Assembly (NCBI RefSeq): GCF_021018895.1
Contig: NC_079383.1
Coordinates: 19,424,353-19,488,352 of the forward strand
Origin: Seriola aureovittata
Taxonomy: Eukaryota; Chordata; Actinopteri; Carangiformes; Carangidae
DNA: 64,000 nt
Reading direction: 5' to 3'
A model generated the notes under the pieces. It was not told the DNA's origin and ran no database searches. It worked only from the letters and a program-made list of their open reading frames with translations. Position numbers and translations under genes: made by a program. Positions 43,500 to 56,109 of the stretch are shown here, piece by piece. Every line of letters starts with the position of its first letter. Position 1 is the stretch's first letter.

Positions 43500-46000
43500 C
43501 AAGCTAGATGCACTGCTGTCCCCTCAGCCTGGCCGGAAAGACTTGTTCCTTGATTGCCCCTGACAACGAACGACAACTTATCATTGATGTAATTGCGTAA
43601 ATGCCATTAGGCAGCTGTGATACTGTAATCATGAAAAAAAACTTTAAAAAAAAAAGATCCTTCGCAAGTGAAGCCAAACGTACGTTTGAGAAGGAATCGT
43701 CTGCCAGATTTCGCAGGTTGATTCAGTGACAATGCGGAGAGAGGAAGTCCATCTCGCACTCCCTCTCCATCCCTTCCCATCAACTGGTTGCAAAACTACA
43801 GCGGGAGAGCAATAATTAGTAGCCCTCGGTGCCAAAGAGAGAGTGCATAATGGCGTTGTTGGGAGGCATCAGGCCAATTGTACATATTACACCCTCGACG
43901 CTCAGGCTGCAGCTGTGCTCGAGGATCAGATGGGAAATAGATTCCTAGAGCAAACAGAGGTAGTGGATTAGCTCTCAGATGACAACTGATGCTTTCGTGT
44001 ACACAGTTCTCAGAATAGAGAGGAGGTAAAATACACCCTCTTTACTGGCGATGCAATGACGTGACATCAAACTGTATGAATGCAGGAAAGGAGCAAAAGA
44101 GAAAGTCAGAATGAATAAAGAAAAACAACAAGAAATCCAGAGAGAAAATCTCTCTGGTCGTATAACCTTCAGTTGTGTTGAGGCGGCGTGGTCGACATGA
44201 AGGGCAACATCAAATCTCTGCAATTTGTCTCATCTTTCCATTCAGAGCGCCAGCACTCAACAATGAACCGTCGCATCCTGTTATCATCGGAGAGGATGGG
44301 GAGTGTTCGGGGATTGGCAGAACCCCATCCCATCCCGCCCCCCTACCCCTCCCCCTGCATTCTGGCTGTTTGATTCGGCCCATCTGAGGTCACCGTCTTA
44401 TCACCTCTCAGCAGTTTCATCAACAGGCCTTCGCAGCTGTCGGCCCCTCGCTAATTCCGCTGTTATCTGCTGCCGCACAGTCAGCAGCCGTGGAACCTGA
44501 AAATGCAGCCACACACGCTCACGCGGGGGGTTAAACTGCTATAGCGGTTGAATGGTAGATGATGGAGGTTGCTCCCAGATCTCACCAACATGAAAAAGAG
44601 CCAAGAAAACTCATTTTTAACTGTTCAAATGTTTGTGTGCTATGGATTACTATTAAAAGGTTCTATCCCACTTTTTTCTGGTATTAAAAGGTTAAGGTCT
44701 CCATATTTCCTGAATCAGCTCCCTCTCTGTGACGACACACTAATACTTTATTAGGACCAACATGTTTCAGCTTGTGGTTGAAGTCACTGATGCTTATTTA
44801 GTCCTGACTTTTTCCTTTTAAGCTGTAAAACCAAGTTTTAAGGGGCTTTAAGGAGTTTCCAACATATTCAGAAAACTACATTACATCCTATTAAGCTAAT
44901 GCTTTCTATCTTCCAAATACATAAACTACTCGTGTTCACGCCAGCAGTGACTCGTTAGCTCTGATGATGGATGTGTGATGTGTGGAACATATGGAGAAGT
45001 GACTGATGGTGTAGGAGCAGCTGATAAGTTTCTATGAATGTTTTGACTCAGAGTGACCGAACTGTGTGAATCCAGACTGAGTCCTGTGAAGGAGCAAGCT
45101 ACAAACTTCTCTAAGCCATTTTTCAAGCCAGCAGGGGATGATAGAGAAACTATTTTTCAGTGGAATATTTCAGAAATTGAATCCAAAAAAAAAAAAGAAA
45201 AAGAAGGCATTTAAGCAAAAACACAAATTTCAGTCAGAGGCTGATGCGCGCACAAGCACCTCTCAGAGCAAGCCCAAATTAGTCCAAACAAACCCCTACA
45301 GAGCTTCGATCTGTGCCAAAAACACCCACTCCACTCCCGAGGACGCTGACATTTGATGACAGAGCTCTGACATGAACACGGGGAGCCGCTGGAGTTTGAT
45401 TCAAACCCACAGTCGTCTACATCAAATACTTTGTGGTTTTGTATAAATCTGAACAGGCAGGCTGTGTTGTTTACCAAGCTCTGCTGAAGTCCCTTTCATA
45501 ATATTGTTCCCATCAAGCCACTGTGTAGTCATTGTAAACGAGACGTGTCGGAGTGGCGTTCCCTGTCCCACAGTATGTTCTCTAACTTTCTGGAGCTTGT
45601 CTAATTTTCATACAACAGAGGCCTGGGAACAGACAAATGTGCCATTAAGATTGCAGAAAGAAGGAGGCCTTGTCATCTAAACCATTATAGCATAAATATT
45701 TGATTACAACATAAAAGGTCTCTCTTGTAAGTTAGCCTGGCCATGCATACAAAGAGGGGATTTAAGTCCTAGTGTGGCAGCACACCACAGTGGGTCAAAC
45801 AATTTTAGATTAGCATAAAACCAATGTGTTCTTTGGCGCTCATTAAATATTAACCATGCTGTTACTAAATCTTATAATCTACACTGATTACTGCGCTGTA
45901 GATCCTTGAAATCTGTGCTAGCACATAATGCCTAATGAGAGCATAACAACAGAATTGGGAAGTATTCATCAGTGTCTGATGTCCACATCTTGTGCTGCTC
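43500..46000. other. Gene-free stretch
   Basis: No supportable gene. The first 150 bases (ATTGATGTAATTGCGTAAAT, CTGTAATCATG) could be regulatory. A CCCATCCCATCCCGCCCCCC run lies near 44323-44355, and an A-rich run at about 45185-45210. Confidence 0.55.
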
Positions 46001-46006
46001 TCACTC

Positions 46007-46007
<1 letters not shown>

Positions 46008-46040
<33 letters not shown>
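46008..46040. repeat. (TG)16 microsatellite
   Basis: Uninterrupted TG array of 33 bases. Confidence 0.98.
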
Positions 46041-46043
<3 letters not shown>

Positions 46044-46044
46044 G

Positions 46045-46980
46045 AATAACAATAAAACAAAATACACACTCACGAGAACATCTCACATCTCAGAATTGAA
46101 GGAAATTAAATTTTTTTCAAATGAACCATGCAAGCATCAACACACTGTGATCAAAGGCAGTTATTAGTACACGAAGGGAGAATGAAACTCACACTCATCA
46201 TTATCGTGGCTTGTTCGCAAAGGATCTCATTAGCACTTTAACAAAAAGGAGAGAGAAAAAAACATGAGTCTCAAGATCCTTGAAGGAAATTTCCTTTTTC
46301 ACAACCTGGATCTCCTTTTTCCATCTTTGCCCCTATTGGTCACATATCACATTCAACTCTCCAACATCCCTTCCTAAACTTTTGGACATTCTTTAGCAAC
46401 AATATCACCAGGAAATAAAAATGAAGGTGAGCACTAAAGTTCTTATGCAAAATGTCCAATATTAACATATTTCCAGGTTTAACTTTGACCTAATAGGAAC
46501 TCTACTTAGATTTTTACAATTCAATAGATGATAATGTAAAATGTAACCATCATTCTTATATACACTCTGAGAGTCATTAGTCAACACACAGGCATGATGC
46601 ACACTTTTTAGATTCAACCCAACAGGTCAGTTGTGGCCCACAGCTGTGTTTTACTGTTAATCAACCTGTGGCATATCTCCTGCCACCGTAGGGGTGCTAA
46701 TTCAGGAAATGCCCTATAGGGGTCACATCAGATGGTAGGGTCCCATGTGATCATTTAGGTTGGGGGACTTTGTTTAGAAATCACAGAAAGAAAGATGCTC
46801 CCCAACATCTGCCGAACTTGGCTGGAATCATCATGTTTTTTAATTTTCTTTTGCATCTAAGTAATCCAGTGATAGTTCTCGGTGCATTCATGGGTACAGT
46901 GCAAACAGGAACTGCTAATGGCTAATTTGGCATACGCTTAATGGTGCCAATTTGACAAAGTGCAAACAACTATAGGCTAA
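46045..46980. other. Gene-free stretch
   Basis: No supportable gene and no simple repeat. The 46660-46830 interval is GC-moderate and could be an old repeat, but I cannot assign it. Confidence 0.5.
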
Positions 46981-46984
46981 AAAG

Positions 46985-47240
46985 TTGTCTCTGTGCTATT
47001 TATAAGTTTTGCTATTGCTACATAGCCAACATTACCATTAACAGCTGTTTATTTACCAGTCTTGGCAAGAGCTTCAGCCATCATTACGTTTACAGAACAA
47101 GAGGTTATATTGCACCCTCTGAGCGAGGCTACTTCATCAGGGCAGGCTGGACACCACAGTGACTCAGTATCGGAAAGTGACGAGACAGTCCGACCGGACC
47201 AGGGCTAGCTGGTTAACATGCTAACTTCAGTACAAGAAAA
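46985..47240 (+). mobile_element. Fold-back element, left end plus body
   Basis: The left end (TTTTGCTATTGCTACATAGC, CATTAACAGCTGTTTA) is the reverse complement of the right end of the copy at 62887-63205. The body (CAAGAGCTTCAGCCATCATT, AGAACAAGAGGTTATA, GGCTAGCTGGTTAACATGCT) matches that copy in the same orientation. Ends inverted and body direct is what a terminal-inverted-repeat element predicts when each copy has lost a different end. Non-coding. Confidence 0.6.
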
Positions 47241-47299
47241 AAAATCATAGATACAAAGTCAAAACAACAGACACGGTTATTTTTTACAATGTAGCCAAC

Positions 47300-49050
47300 A
47301 GTGTCAAAGAAAAGCTGACAATATATTGACTTGGAGTAAATGTTCTGATCACCTGTATTTTGCATAGATACGCAAAGTTACCACTTTTTTTTTTTTTTTT
47401 TGTACGAAATATATTCAGATAGGATCCTAAGCCTGGATGACTCTCTGCTCTGCTTAAAGGTTGAAGAAGTTGCCCTCTAATAAATTTCTCTGCAGTGACC
47501 AGTCTCCAGCTCATGAATAATAAAGGGGATGCACTGATCCTATTCTTCACTCAGACTTCCACCTCATCTAGCATTTGACACAGCAATATCACTCTGAATA
47601 GAGTACACCAGCAGAACCTGTGTGTCTCAGACCTGCAAAATGCACAATGGAGTCACATTCAAGTTAGTCTTATGGTGTCACTTGCAGGGCTAAGTGAATG
47701 TGATTAATTTAATCTTAAGAAGTGAAGCTACTTCACTGGCAGGTTTATAAAAAGGCATGGATGTAAGGACTTGATAACGGAATAAATATACAAAGAAAGT
47801 CACCAAAATCATTTCAAGTACCAACATTTCGTGAATAGTTGTTGAAGCTTTTATTTAGAGCAGTTCTACGTCTTTGTTTCTTTCTTTTCTTTAATATTAA
47901 TGTGCTGTCACTTCAACACTCAACTCTCAACTGTTTTACATTCCATCTGCTTGAAGAGCATAACTGCTTCCTTTCTTGGTACATTTTTATTATGAGACAA
48001 GAAATAGCAGCAAAGTATACGTGATCTGAATTAATTAGCGAATGAGAAATACACTCAGAGCAGCAGGTGTGTGGGTATGACATGACTCATGTTGTTGTAG
48101 TGCTGAGGAAATGTACGGTATATGCTAAATTTATAATGTGACTCATTGGACTTCAGGTTGATTTACTGTAATCTTCTCCGAAGACTATTTTTAGGAATTG
48201 GCTTGCATTTGTTAGTGCGCGACATATATGAATACTAGCTAAAATGTGTGAATTTACTGTATTTCACAAGTGCTAGTCTCACAGCAGCAATATGTGGGAT
48301 TTAACACCTTCACTTTGTGGAAAAACAGTAAAGTCGCATGGTGCACAAGTCCATTTTAAAGACTACACTTTGCTTACAAGCAAAGAAAAGCAGATAACAA
48401 CAGTGCAGCCAAAGGTGAAATCCTAATAGCTCTGTCTCCTCATTATGGCTCCATCAATATCCACAGACTCTGTCACATGGCTTGGGTTTCCTTATCTGAC
48501 CATATCCTCTGAGTGAGGTTGAATAGCTATACACTGAATATAAATACTGTATGAGGCTATAAAGCACCTTGTCTAAGTTGGTCATAAATTACCTGTACAC
48601 AATTATAAGGCAGATATCAGCTGAGTTATGGCCCTCTAGTTGAAAACAGGAGAAAGGACGACACTGTACAACCCTTTACAGCTAAAACATGACGGATGTC
48701 TCAGCAATACGGGTGGTAAAGGAGTTTTAAACATCCCTGTTGTGTAGCAAAACAACACTTGATGAAGATTGGATTGTAGCACAGTGAGGTAAATGAAACA
48801 GATAACATGTCTAATGCCAGATTTGGGGAGCTGGAACAAGTGAGGTTTTGTATTTTTGTCTCGCAATGAATAACTTCAAGAGGAGCTGTAGTGATTTGGT
48901 ATTGCACTCCCATAAAGCTGGGAGACTTGCCAGCGACAGATTTAACAACAAATGGTCACAATCCAAGCAGCACAGGCCAAGTTATCCTTCTTTTAGTAAG
49001 GATCAAGTTCAGATCAAAAGGCATTAAATTAACCGTTTTCGTATTACACT
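47300..49050. other. Gene-free stretch
   Basis: No supportable gene. Contains a 17-base T run at 47385-47401. All frames are short and lack motifs. Confidence 0.55.
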
Positions 49051-49054
49051 CTGT

Positions 49055-49182
49055 TAACTGATTATCATGTGGAAAATCTGTGAAGTGCCCCATTAAATGA
49101 ATAATCAGTTTTGCAGTTAAACAGTTGCTAATTTCCTTCTGATTGACAAGTCAATTAATTGACTAATTGTTGCCGCAACATT
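49055..49182 (+). mobile_element. TGCAACTAA-type TIR element, 3' fragment
   Basis: Ends TTGACAAGTCAATTAATTGA followed by CTAATTGTTGCCGCAAC, preceded by ATGAATAATCAGTTTTGCAG. This order matches the 3' half of the element at 13746-13926 (CGACTAATCAATTAATCAAC then TAATTGTTGCAG). Confidence 0.5.
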
Positions 49183-50089
49183 ATTCATTTGAAGTTAGTT
49201 TTATGACACTGCAATTGTACACATGGCTTCTGTTTGTACAACCATATGCTGGTTCTCCTCGCTCGGAGAAAAAGAAGAAACCAAAGACATACCGCAATGG
49301 GATTTGCCACAGATTCCCTCCAATCAGACACACAATACCTTCCTGTCAGTGGAGCAACAAAAGATGGAGAGAGTTATCGAGAAAGAAAGCAAAAAGAGGG
49401 GAGGCAGAGGGTGTTGGAGAGGAATTGATAAATAAGGAGAAATGTATTGTTCCTGTTTCATGAGCTCATGAAAAAAGACAAGACAATGTACAAGGCAAAC
49501 TGCTTGGCATTCTGCTACAGTCATATTACAGAGAGCAACCATGCATAAAATACATACATCTGGGGGGGGGGGTGAAAAACAAGTTGGAATTGCAAATCAG
49601 TATATCTTGTGTAGTGATCACAAGCAACCTTTTGAATTCTGCTGAAACATAAGAGCGAGTTCTGAATAGACTGTTTCAGAAAGATCTCAGGAGCTGCCAA
49701 ATGGCCCTCTCACCTTTCAACAATCAAAGTTTCAGGAGTAACGCTGGTAAGACAAGAAACCACCCCTCCCTCAAACCCAGAGGGGCTGATGTTTTGACAT
49801 GATAATAAAAATTAACAGCGGGACGTGCGAACACTTTGCGACCTTTAGGGGTCATTCCGGCGGTGGATCTCAGAAGACGAACGGAAAAGGTTAAAAAACG
49901 CTCGTGGAGCAGAGACTGATGTTTTATTCAACATACTGAAATATATCTCACAAAGGAAATTCCTCAGTAATTAAACACATAATGATCTGCAGTCTCTCTC
50001 CCTGTCTTACACACACAACAACCACATACTCCCTCTCTAACTTTCACACCCTGACTTGCCTCTGAGATAAGAAAGCTGCCAGGCTCCTG

Positions 50090-50300
50090 TCATGAATTGC
50101 AGATGCTTTCCTGAAGAGACATAACCCTGAAATGACTCCTTAGTTAAGCACATGTCTGAATTAATATGGATTAGCTGCCCAGCTAATTCATATCAGTTTA
50201 TCGTTATCCAAATTAGTTGTTGTCTAACTCCCGTCCATCTATTAGCAGTATTGAAAATCATCCCGTATATCATTGTGAAAAATTGGAAGCCGCTTCTCCG
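50090..50300. promoter_or_regulatory. Possible conserved non-coding element
   Basis: Unique sequence with TGAATTAATATGGATTAGCT and CAGCTAATTCATATC, that is, several homeodomain-type cores including GGATTA (OTX-like). No repeat content. Judged from texture only. Confidence 0.25.
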
Positions 50301-51749
50301 CCCAGAACATGCGCCTAGACTTGCCGGTTGGTAGAAAGAGAATCATCATCAGTCGCACACATCAGCTGAGAAGCCCTGCCATCTGAGGCTCATCGCTAGG
50401 CAACTGCTGCGTGTGCGGCGAGTGAAGTCAGCAACGAAACTTTGGGTCCAACTAAAAGGGGTTCAACTCTGAGACGACGGAGCAAGTCGTCCTGCTTTAT
50501 TTCGCTATTGTCAAAATAAGCGACTAGCTCATTTTGCCAAAGATCATCTGTTTGATTCTGACATCTTTGTTGCGTGTACTTATTCAGTTGTGTGTTCGTG
50601 CAAAGCAGAGAAAGAGATCCCAGAATTAAGAGTTTACTACATCTGATGATAAGACTGATTCATTTGGTTTATTTATTTTCCTTCAATTGAAGGTGGTGCA
50701 ACAAAACGCTACACTTGGATCCTCTACTGAATAGATTGTTTATCTGAATAGACAGGGATAAAAATAGCTCCAAAAACTACAGCACTTATATGTGAAATGT
50801 AGCTACAGCATATGTGAAATGTATTTTATTTTTGTTTTATGTCAAGAGAAATGGGTGGTTCAGCAGACTGGCAATCCTTCCTGAGAAACAGCCCAAATAT
50901 TCCAAACCCAAGTCTTTGATTGCAGTGTCCCACATTCGCACTACAAAGAAAAACTGCCTCTGTCACTGAATCTGAGTTGGCTTGTGTCCTGTAAAAGATG
51001 GAAAGTGGTGGGGTTGGGTCCAAGCTTTGATGCTAGATTTAACTGACTACAACATCTTGACTAAGCATATTTATTCTGGACTTTTTTTTTATCACTTTGC
51101 CATGCCAAAAGTCCTTAGTCATTTCGCTTACACTCTCATTCTACCCTGAGCTGGGATATGTTGTGCATCATTCAGCAAGTTCAGTCTGGACTTTCTGAAC
51201 TCTGGGGTGTTTTTACTTCTCTACTTCAGTTCATCAGGGTAGGTAGGAACAATGCCAGCTGAACCCTGCTTTCACAAAATAACTGCACCAACAAAACCTC
51301 AAATTCAGGTCTTGTTTGTCTTCCAGGATAACTTTTCCTTGGGGTGATTACACAATCAAAAACCAAATCGAGTAGGGAACAAGCTCAAACAGGAAATTAA
51401 TGTTGACTTTTGATTGGAAGCAAGGACTTAACTTGAAAGTCTAGCAGAGCAAAATCCACCAAGGACAAACTTAGAGATTATGCAAAATTCATTGGAGCCT
51501 ACTAACATAAAAAAAAAAAAAAACTGCAATTTTAATGATGAGCAACCCCTATCTATTCAATACACAAGCTATTCAAGACTTCAAGGGGTTTTGTTAATTT
51601 CTAATTGACAATGTGAAACAAAACAGAGGACATCCAAAATGTGTTAAACTTCAAACAATGGTTGAGAAAGTAGACTGCTACTGTAAGTGTGTTTTTCAGG
51701 TCTTCCTCAACAAGTATCCAGCTCTTGATTGACACAGATTGGATGCTGT

Positions 51750-51826
51750 GAGGACTGAACTTGTGGCCTTTCCGTTATGGGACAGTGGATCTAATCACAC
51801 ACCCACCCTGCTGCCCTGCACGGATA
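51750..51826 (-). mobile_element. Possible tRNA-derived SINE remnant
   Basis: On the minus strand it reads GATTAGATCCACTGTCCCAT, AACGGAAAGGCCACAAG and then GTTCAGTCCT, which resembles a B-box-containing SINE head (GGTTCGANNCC). The A box is not clear and no body is recognisable. Confidence 0.28.
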
Positions 51827-54561
51827 CCACACCAGTGCAGTTTCTCATGCCATGAGCTGACATCTTATCTTCAAGGCCACAGATATAATGATAGAAGAAC
51901 AGAATGAACATTTCTGGTTTACTTTCTTCAGGAAGCCTCAAGAGAGCCACTGCAAACTGAACCCATAAACAAAATTGCTCTTGGCTGGTTTGACGTAATG
52001 ATGGGAGAAGCCTGTTTCAAACACTAACTTCAGTAAATGAAGAAAATAAAAGTTGCCTGACCCTTGCTTGCATGTTGCCTGAGCAACTTTGAATCTAACT
52101 GGAGGTAACAGCAGATTGTCTGCAGGATATGTAAGCAAAATTGCCTTTGACTGGTAACAGGGGATGCAGCGAGGGTGGGGTGGTGGTGGAGAACAACAAC
52201 TGCTCTAAGGGCTGAGATGCAGAAAACTTGACTGACCCTGAAATGACTTGTATTCCACTTCCCTGACTTTATGAACTTCTAAAGAAGACAAAGAGACTCA
52301 TTGGATCAGCAAGATGTGAGATTCCTGTCTGAATTCATATCAGAAACCTCAGAATTACAAAGACCTTGGGAGATGATACTTGATCTGACAACAGAGGAAA
52401 GGACTCTGCTAATCGCTGACTAATACAGCCTGTGGTTCTGAAGACGATCACAGTGGGAGGTTAATGTGTGATGATAAGGAAAGGGTGCTGCAGGTGATTG
52501 ACTGAGATGGGCGGAGAAGTTGTGGCTTCAAGGGGAGGCAGTGTGAACATCAGAGGCAGTTTGAAGCCTTAACCCCCACCCCCCCACCCCCACAGACTTA
52601 GTCATCTTTATTAGAAATATGGATTTTAATATCATCCAGTCATTTTCCAGTCAAGACATTAGAAAGGTTTTTAATTGTCGACTGTCTTCTCTATTAATGA
52701 GAAAAGCCACATGATGGATTTGGCTTGCATCGTCAAGCAGAATGTGCCATGCAGAATGTATTGCATGCCAGAGGGTAAAATTTAAAAATACTTCAAGAGA
52801 AAATGGTTAAAATAAATACTGTAAATTATTGTCTATGATAGACACTGTATATAGTAAAATAATCATCTATTTAAAATTAAATATATATACAGTATCTTAC
52901 TCTGCTGAGGATAATTGAATATTAAAAAAAAAGAAAATCGGATGTTGACAAAATATTGTGAAAAATGGAAAACAAAACTGAAAACGGTAAAACTAATCCT
53001 CAAATTGAAATATTAAATGGTAAATTTTACATTGTAAACTGATGAAAATTAAAAAAAAAAAAAAGAATATATATATTTTTTAAAAATACTGGAAAGGGAA
53101 AATGAGCTATAAGATATATTAAGTTATTTCTATTTTTCCCATTTTTTTTAAATCTCCTTACATTGTACCGTGAGACATGAAGCAAAACATGAAGCAAAAT
53201 GTTTCAATATTTGGAAACACAAGCTAAGTAACAATGTGGTCTACAGCACACTGTAATACGGATACATTTCTACCATCACTCTACAACATTAAAATTTTGC
53301 CCTTCATCAACTAACAAACTAGCCTTTTGCTCAAAGCTGGAAACACATACCATATGTGTTCTTTTCTGCAAGCAAGGCGCATAAGCACCAGGTATGCATA
53401 TTGCATATTCTTGTTTTGAATCACCATCTGTGAATGCACATAATTTAGTTTCTTTCATTCAGCCCTTTAAGTTTGAGAGTCAAAGAGGATTTATTTGGTT
53501 TAGGTGAAAAGAAAAAGCTTCTTTAACACAAAAAATGTGTTGAAGGCCAAGAATCTTTTAATCACACCATCAGAAAATATTCCTCAGTAGATTGTGAGGA
53601 TCAATGTGTTCCTTTAATAAAATGAAAGAAAAAAAATTTTAAAAAAGCACCTACTTCAGATTTGGAAATTGAAGGAGTGTTAACTATGCCTATCTAAAAT
53701 GCTAAAGAGGTCTGAGCTGGAGAGGTGAGCCAGTTGCCTGAGCAGACCTGTCCTGATTGACACTCAGCAGAGTGGAGTCAAGTGGGGTGGAGCGCTACAT
53801 AGTGAAGATCAAATAGTGGAGAGTAAAGGTCGACAGTATGAGCTGGGGAGAGTTTAGCCTGCGCACACATGATGAGTGATAGAGATTAAAGTGAAGGGAA
53901 AACTCCTGGGTATTGGAAGAAGGCAAGATTGATGTAGGCTGGAAGAAAAGAAAACAAAGCAAGAGAGACGACGGGGATCAAGACACAGTCCTGATTTAAC
54001 CCCAGATTTCATTCTGAGGAGCCGCCCGGTCCAGTTGCCTAAACCACGTACATCTGTATTCAACGCTCGACTCTGAGGCAGAGAGAGTCTGTCTTTACCC
54101 TTTTAAAGCCATTGTCCCGGGGGAACGAACGCAATATTGACTGGCTCCAGCGGGTGCTCCAAACACCTTCTGTAGCATTTTGGTCCTACCTTCAGACAGG
54201 ATCGAGTTTCATTAGGTTCTCACCTCTCCTGGGATAACCTTTAAAGAAATGGACAAACTTTGCGACTGGCTTCTCTTCGAGGCGAGCTTGATCTGAGGGA
54301 TGCTTTTCGTTTTCTGAGGACAGCTTTTCAAAGGGGCTGCAAGTCGGTGCTTTACAGGCTCATTAGACTGATTTGCTGGCAGTGATAAGGACAAGACGGA
54401 GCAGCTCCCTTCACAACAGTAAAGCTTTTTAATAGGACTTTAAGGATATTTAAGGAACATGTACTGCAGTGATCTTTGTTTGAGACAGCTTTCCTCTCGT
54501 AAATGATGTCAAAGAGATTAAGAAAGCAAGTATCTATCTTAATTTTTACACTGCTTATGAA

Positions 54562-54563
<2 letters not shown>

Positions 54564-54609
<46 letters not shown>
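54564..54609. repeat. (CA)23 microsatellite
   Basis: Uninterrupted CA array of 46 bases, about 35 bases from the donor side of the candidate minus-strand exon at 54645-54729. Confidence 0.98.
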
Positions 54610-54613
<4 letters not shown>

Positions 54614-54644
54614 CTCCTTTCCATCACTTAAAAGTCGGACTCAC

Positions 54645-54729
54645 CCTCCAGAATCTCTTGGCCGTCTCCACCCTGGAGGGTTTCCTGCGAAGGCCCAGCG
54701 GTGTCCCCAGTGGATGATCGAATATCATC
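54645..54729 (-). CDS. Candidate internal exon, unknown gene (85 bp)
   Basis: On the minus strand the segment is preceded by GGCTAACTAGCTGCCTTCAG (a CTAAC branch-like word 15-20 bases before an AG acceptor) and followed by a perfect donor, AGG|GTGAGT. In the frame that begins after one base it encodes 28 residues, MIFDHPLGTPLG followed by LRRKPSRVETAKRFWR, which has the mixed composition of real protein and ends in phase 0. The frame is closed by stops in both flanking 'introns', as expected for an exon. A second frame is also open. No gene is recognised. It could be a real exon of a minus-strand gene crossing the window. Confidence 0.33.
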
Positions 54730-54739
54730 CTGAAGGCAG

Positions 54740-55910
54740 CTAGTTAGCCTCTCACCGGCTGCTACGCTTGCCACTTGCTGTTCCCAGGGACGCTACAGCT
54801 GCTCCGCCAACGAGCCGCTGTCTGCCTTGACAGCCCACTAGCCTTTCCCATTTATGAAGCAGCTGCCACACCCAGAGCCATTACACTGTGTACTTCCCAG
54901 CAACTGCATGAAAACACAAAAACAACCGCCAGTCCCTCTGTCTCCAAACCTTGCTGCACAGCCAGCACATTAACGGGCCTCTAATGGAGGCCGGAGATAC
55001 TCACGGCCAAGATTAGCTTTCACTCTCTGCTCAGAAGCAAATCAACGCCAGGAGAGTCCTCAGAAACAGCGACTTATTTCAATTGCACGATGCTCACCCT
55101 TAACAGCAGTACACTACGATTAGAGGGCTTTAACTAATGGGAGAGAGGAGGTTTGGCGATACAGTTGCAGCAGGAGTGTGGAGGGGTGATGGAGGGTGAA
55201 CAGGGGGTAATCTGACACCTCCTGTATGAGATGCCACAGAGGGAACAATCAGTGCTAAACTGTTTATTAAGCCATTAGAGCCACAGCATGGTGGGGTGTA
55301 GCGACAGGTAAGTGGCTGATTTGAGATCATAAGATCACAGCTGAGAGTGTAGGCGTGTGCACGGTGCCGTCACTGAAAATCTACAGCTGAGACACAGTCG
55401 TATGTTTTCTATTTTTCTGTTTTGTTCTTAGGATTTCTATTCACTTCAACCACTGCTGTAGCTGTAGCTGTGTGTGCATCTACACAAAACATGAAAGTAT
55501 ACAGGATAGTGACGGACAAACCAGACTATTATTTACATACAAAGTCCATCATGTACTGTCACAGTCATACCACATCATCACTAAATTCAAAACATTATTA
55601 CCAATATCACCTCAAACAACAGATGAAATCAATATAAAAGTAATTATTTTGCTATTCAATCTTGTTTTATTTCTGTCCAGATGCAGCAGACATGATTAAT
55701 CTCGGCAGAAGCCTAATAATAACATTTTCAGCCTTGTCAGGAACTAATCTCTCAACAATGGCAGAGCCAATAAAATATGACTAATCTTCTTTTGATGTCC
55801 ACCGCAATCATCATTAAATCGCCCACATGAGGCTCTTCACATTTCTCTATGAGCTGGGGCCACATTTGGTTGAGCCCGATCCTTGCATGTGCAGCACACG
55901 TGAGACAGAA
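54740..55910. other. Gene-free stretch
   Basis: No supportable gene. A perfect plus-strand donor-like word (CGACAGGTAAGTGG) sits at 55303-55316, but the sequence upstream has stops in each frame within a short distance. The interval 54780-54990 is GC-moderate unique sequence of possibly conserved character. Confidence 0.5.
55660..55850. promoter_or_regulatory. Possible conserved non-coding element
   Basis: Unique sequence with GACATGATTAATCTCGG, AAGCCTAATAATAACATT, GCCAATAAAATATGACTAAT and CAATCATCATTAAATCGCC: several homeodomain/CDX-like and CCAAT words in a repeat-free stretch. Strong enhancer-like texture. Not tested by alignment. Confidence 0.28.
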
Positions 55911-55911
55911 A

Positions 55912-55913
<2 letters not shown>

Positions 55914-55951
<38 letters not shown>
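55914..55951. repeat. (GT)n microsatellite
   Basis: Uninterrupted GT array of 38 bases followed by a short TATATA run. Confidence 0.98.
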
Positions 55952-55952
<1 letters not shown>

Positions 55953-56086
55953 TGTGTTTATATATATGTACAAGTGAGTGGATGTGTGCACATTTGCAAT
56001 ATTTGCCCACCTGGGACCTGCTCGATCCTATTAAATAATGAAACCCCATGCATTCATTTAGAGCATTCTGAGTTGTATTGGCTGCC

Positions 56087-56104
56087 CACATGTGTACACA
56101 TGTG
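56087..56104. repeat. Perfect 18-bp palindrome
   Basis: CACATGTGTACACATGTG equals its own reverse complement and alternates pyrimidine and purine at every step. Confidence 0.92.
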
Positions 56105-56109
56105 TAAAA

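Larger units (their letters stand above)
49190..54560. other. Gene-free stretch
   Basis: No supportable gene over about 5.4 kb. It contains an 11-base G run at 49562-49572, an A run near 51510-51523, C runs at 52573-52591 (quadruplex-prone on the minus strand) and an unusually AT-rich interval at 52780-53160. Possible regulatory sequence at 50090-50300 and a possible SINE remnant near 51750-51826 are listed separately. Confidence 0.55.

Noticed and set aside
55200..55316. Perfect plus-strand donor ACAGGTAAGT suggesting an exon
   Set aside because: Stops occur shortly upstream in each frame and no good acceptor pairs with it.
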